Origin: Gemmatimonadota bacterium
GTDB lineage: Bacteria > Gemmatimonadota > Gemmatimonadetes > Gemmatimonadales > Gemmatimonadaceae
Reading direction: 5' to 3'
DNA: 7,096 nt
NCBI GenBank assembly: GCA_028287205.1
Contig: JAQBQC010000032.1
Coordinates: 1 to 7,096 of the forward strand
Part shown: piece by piece, positions 6,073 to 7,096 of the stretch
Layout: each line of letters starts with the position of its first letter
How positions within the stretch are numbered: the stretch's first letter is position 1
Notes under the pieces: model-generated
Databases searched by the model: none
Told to the model about the DNA's origin: nothing
Seen by the model: the letters and a program-made list of their open reading frames with translations, nothing else
Program-made: the position numbers and the translations under genes

Positions 6073-6153
6073 CGCTCCGGCACACCACCGGGCACTCGCG
6101 CGCTTAACACGCGCAGCCGTGCGCCACCCGAGTTGAATCCCGATCCAGAGCTG

Positions 6154-6189
6154 ATTCGTCGTCGACGCCGCCATCTCGCGGCGCCGAAT
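6154..6189 (+). other. Two-tier imperfect hairpin upstream of the TolC-like gene
   Basis: The inner stem CGCCGC (6166-6171) / GCGGCG (6178-6183) has a six-base loop, and the outer arms ATTCG (6154-6158) / CGAAT (6185-6189) extend it past a seven-base bulge on the left. It lies 56 bp before the ATG in a 194-bp gap (6052-6245) in which I find no gene and no convincing promoter. It could be a leader structure; chance pairing in GC-rich DNA is possible. Confidence 0.2.
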
Positions 6190-6245
6190 GCACGGTCGTC
6201 ATCGCACTCGAGCATGCGACCGCCGTCGTACGAGCCTGGAGAGGG

Positions 6246-7096
6246 ATGATCATTCGGACATCACGATATCGTCGCATCGCGCTGCATGCACCGCGCATCT
6301 GCTCATTGTCGCTCATCGCCGTACTGGCATCGGGGCCGCTCGCCGCGCAGGCGCGCGACAGTGCCGCACCGCTTCGGATCGATCGCAACGAGGCGGTCAA
6401 GGAGGCGCTGGCTCACAATCCGACGCTCGCCGTGGCACGCGAGCAGATCGCGCAGGCACGCGCGCGAGTGACGCAGGGGTACGCGCTTCCGGAGCCGTCC
6501 GTGTCGGCCGCCGTGCTCGGGGCCACCGGCTTCGCGCATCCACACACCGCGAACGAGACGGATGTGGGAGTCGGCATCACGCTTCCGTTCCCCAACAAGA
6601 TCATCCTGCGCGGACAGGCTGCGAAGAGCGACCTCGGCAACTTCGATGAGCTGTACGTGCAGCAGCGCCAGCTCATCGCGTCGCAAACCGCGCAGGCGTA
6701 CGACTCGCTCCTCGTGGCGCTGCGGCATCGCGAGGACCTGCTCATCGCGAGATCGCTGGCCCAGGACTTCGTGAAGAAGACGCAGGCGCGCTTCAATGCG
6801 GGAACGGCGGCGAAGCTCGATGTCGTGAAGGGCCAGGTCGATGTCGCGCAGGCCGAGAATGATCTGATCGCCAACGAGCGCGGAATCGCCAATGCGCGCG
6901 CGGGGCTCAACCGGCTGCTCGGGCGCATGCTCGGTGCTCCCATCGAGCCTGCGGATACGCTCGGAGTGCCGAACGTTCCCGCGGATCTCGACAGACTCGA
7001 GAAGCTCGCAATGCGGTACCGCCCGGAGCTGCGCGGACTGCAGCGCCAGCGCGAGAGCGCTCGCGCGCAGCAGCGACTCGCGCAGCAATACTTTCT
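6246..7096 (+). CDS. TolC-family outer-membrane efflux channel, N-terminal part
   Basis: The frame is open from ATG 6246 to the right edge, giving 283 residues without a stop; roughly one third or more of the usual 400-450 residues is missing. GGAGAGGG immediately before the ATG supplies the ribosome-binding site, at rather short spacing. Residues 1-36 are a signal peptide (RTSRYRR start, LSLIAVLASG core, cleavage near LAAQA). The mature part begins with a family-typical segment at 44-76, including DRNEAVKEALAHNPTLAVAR, then a beta strand pair around VGVGITLPFPNK. Long coiled-coil helices follow, with the diagnostic ARFNAGTAAKLDVVKGQVDVAQAEN (181-205) and NRLLGR. Such trimeric channels carry substrates from the periplasm to the outside together with an adaptor and a pump. 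Next to the His/Cys protein, a CusC/CzcC-type metal efflux role is plausible but not shown. The substrate and partner genes lie beyond the window. Confidence 0.9.
   Translation, partial: MIIRTSRYRRIALHAPRICSLSLIAVLASGPLAAQARDSAAPLRIDRNEAVKEALAHNPTLAVAREQIAQARARVTQGYALPEPSVSAAVLGATGFAHPHTANETDVGVGITLPFPNKIILRGQAAKSDLGNFDELYVQQRQLIASQTAQAYDSLLVALRHREDLLIARSLAQDFVKKTQARFNAGTAAKLDVVKGQVDVAQAENDLIANERGIANARAGLNRLLGRMLGAPIEPADTLGVPNVPADLDRLEKLAMRYRPELRGLQRQRESARAQQRLAQQYF

Noticed and set aside
6133..6161. TTGAAT as a -35 element for the TolC-like gene
   Set aside because: No acceptable -10 hexamer occurs at 15-18 bp downstream.
6188..6649. A 153-codon plus-strand frame overlapping the TolC-like gene
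   Set aside because: Very Arg-rich product without motifs, in a different frame from the well-supported channel gene.
6303..7088. A 261-codon open frame on the minus strand
   Set aside because: It is antisense to the TolC-like gene, which has a signal peptide and diagnostic coiled-coil motifs; the minus frame is Leu/Arg-rich with no recognisable fold.

Overview
The window is GC-rich, densely coded DNA from a Gram-negative (diderm) bacterium. It encodes a TonB-dependent outer-membrane receptor, a TolC-family outer-membrane channel and prolipoprotein diacylglyceryl transferase. The receptor with an N-terminal carboxypeptidase-regulatory-like domain, the LytTR response regulator and the style of the alanine-rich uncharacterised protein at the left edge suggest Gemmatimonadota or a similar soil phylum. 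That placement is inference; there is no rRNA or other decisive marker. I see no insertion sequence, CRISPR array, tRNA or rRNA.

Layout. Positions 1-416 (+) hold the C-terminal end of an uncharacterised helical protein. It converges on an NAD(P)-binding oxidoreductase of the F420-reductase-like family (441-1055, -). Upstream of that gene is a candidate promoter with a dyad in its spacer. Next comes a strong hairpin that probably marks the 3' end of a TonB-dependent receptor gene (1226-3580, -). A 272-bp divergent intergenic region separates the receptor from a LytTR response regulator (3853-4638, +), followed by lgt (4690-5505, +). A possible 23-codon ORF overlaps the lgt stop. Then come a regulatory-looking stretch with a 21-bp-period repeat, a small exported protein with a His/Cys motif (5689-6051, +), and a TolC-like channel gene (6246 to beyond the right edge, +).

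How the parts may fit. The oxidoreductase and receptor look like separate minus-strand transcription units. The response regulator and lgt may be cotranscribed. The His/Cys protein plus TolC-like channel look like the front of an export locus, most plausibly heavy-metal efflux, whose periplasmic adaptor and RND pump would lie just outside the window. The most interesting signals are three. One is a direct repeat with 9-N12-9 geometry upstream of the His/Cys gene; this is the geometry known for LytTR regulators, and a LytTR regulator is encoded about 1 kb away. The second is a 9-bp stem in the receptor leader that would bury its ribosome-binding site. The third is a perfect 6-bp dyad between the -35 and -10 of the oxidoreductase promoter. 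All three are sequence-based hypotheses.
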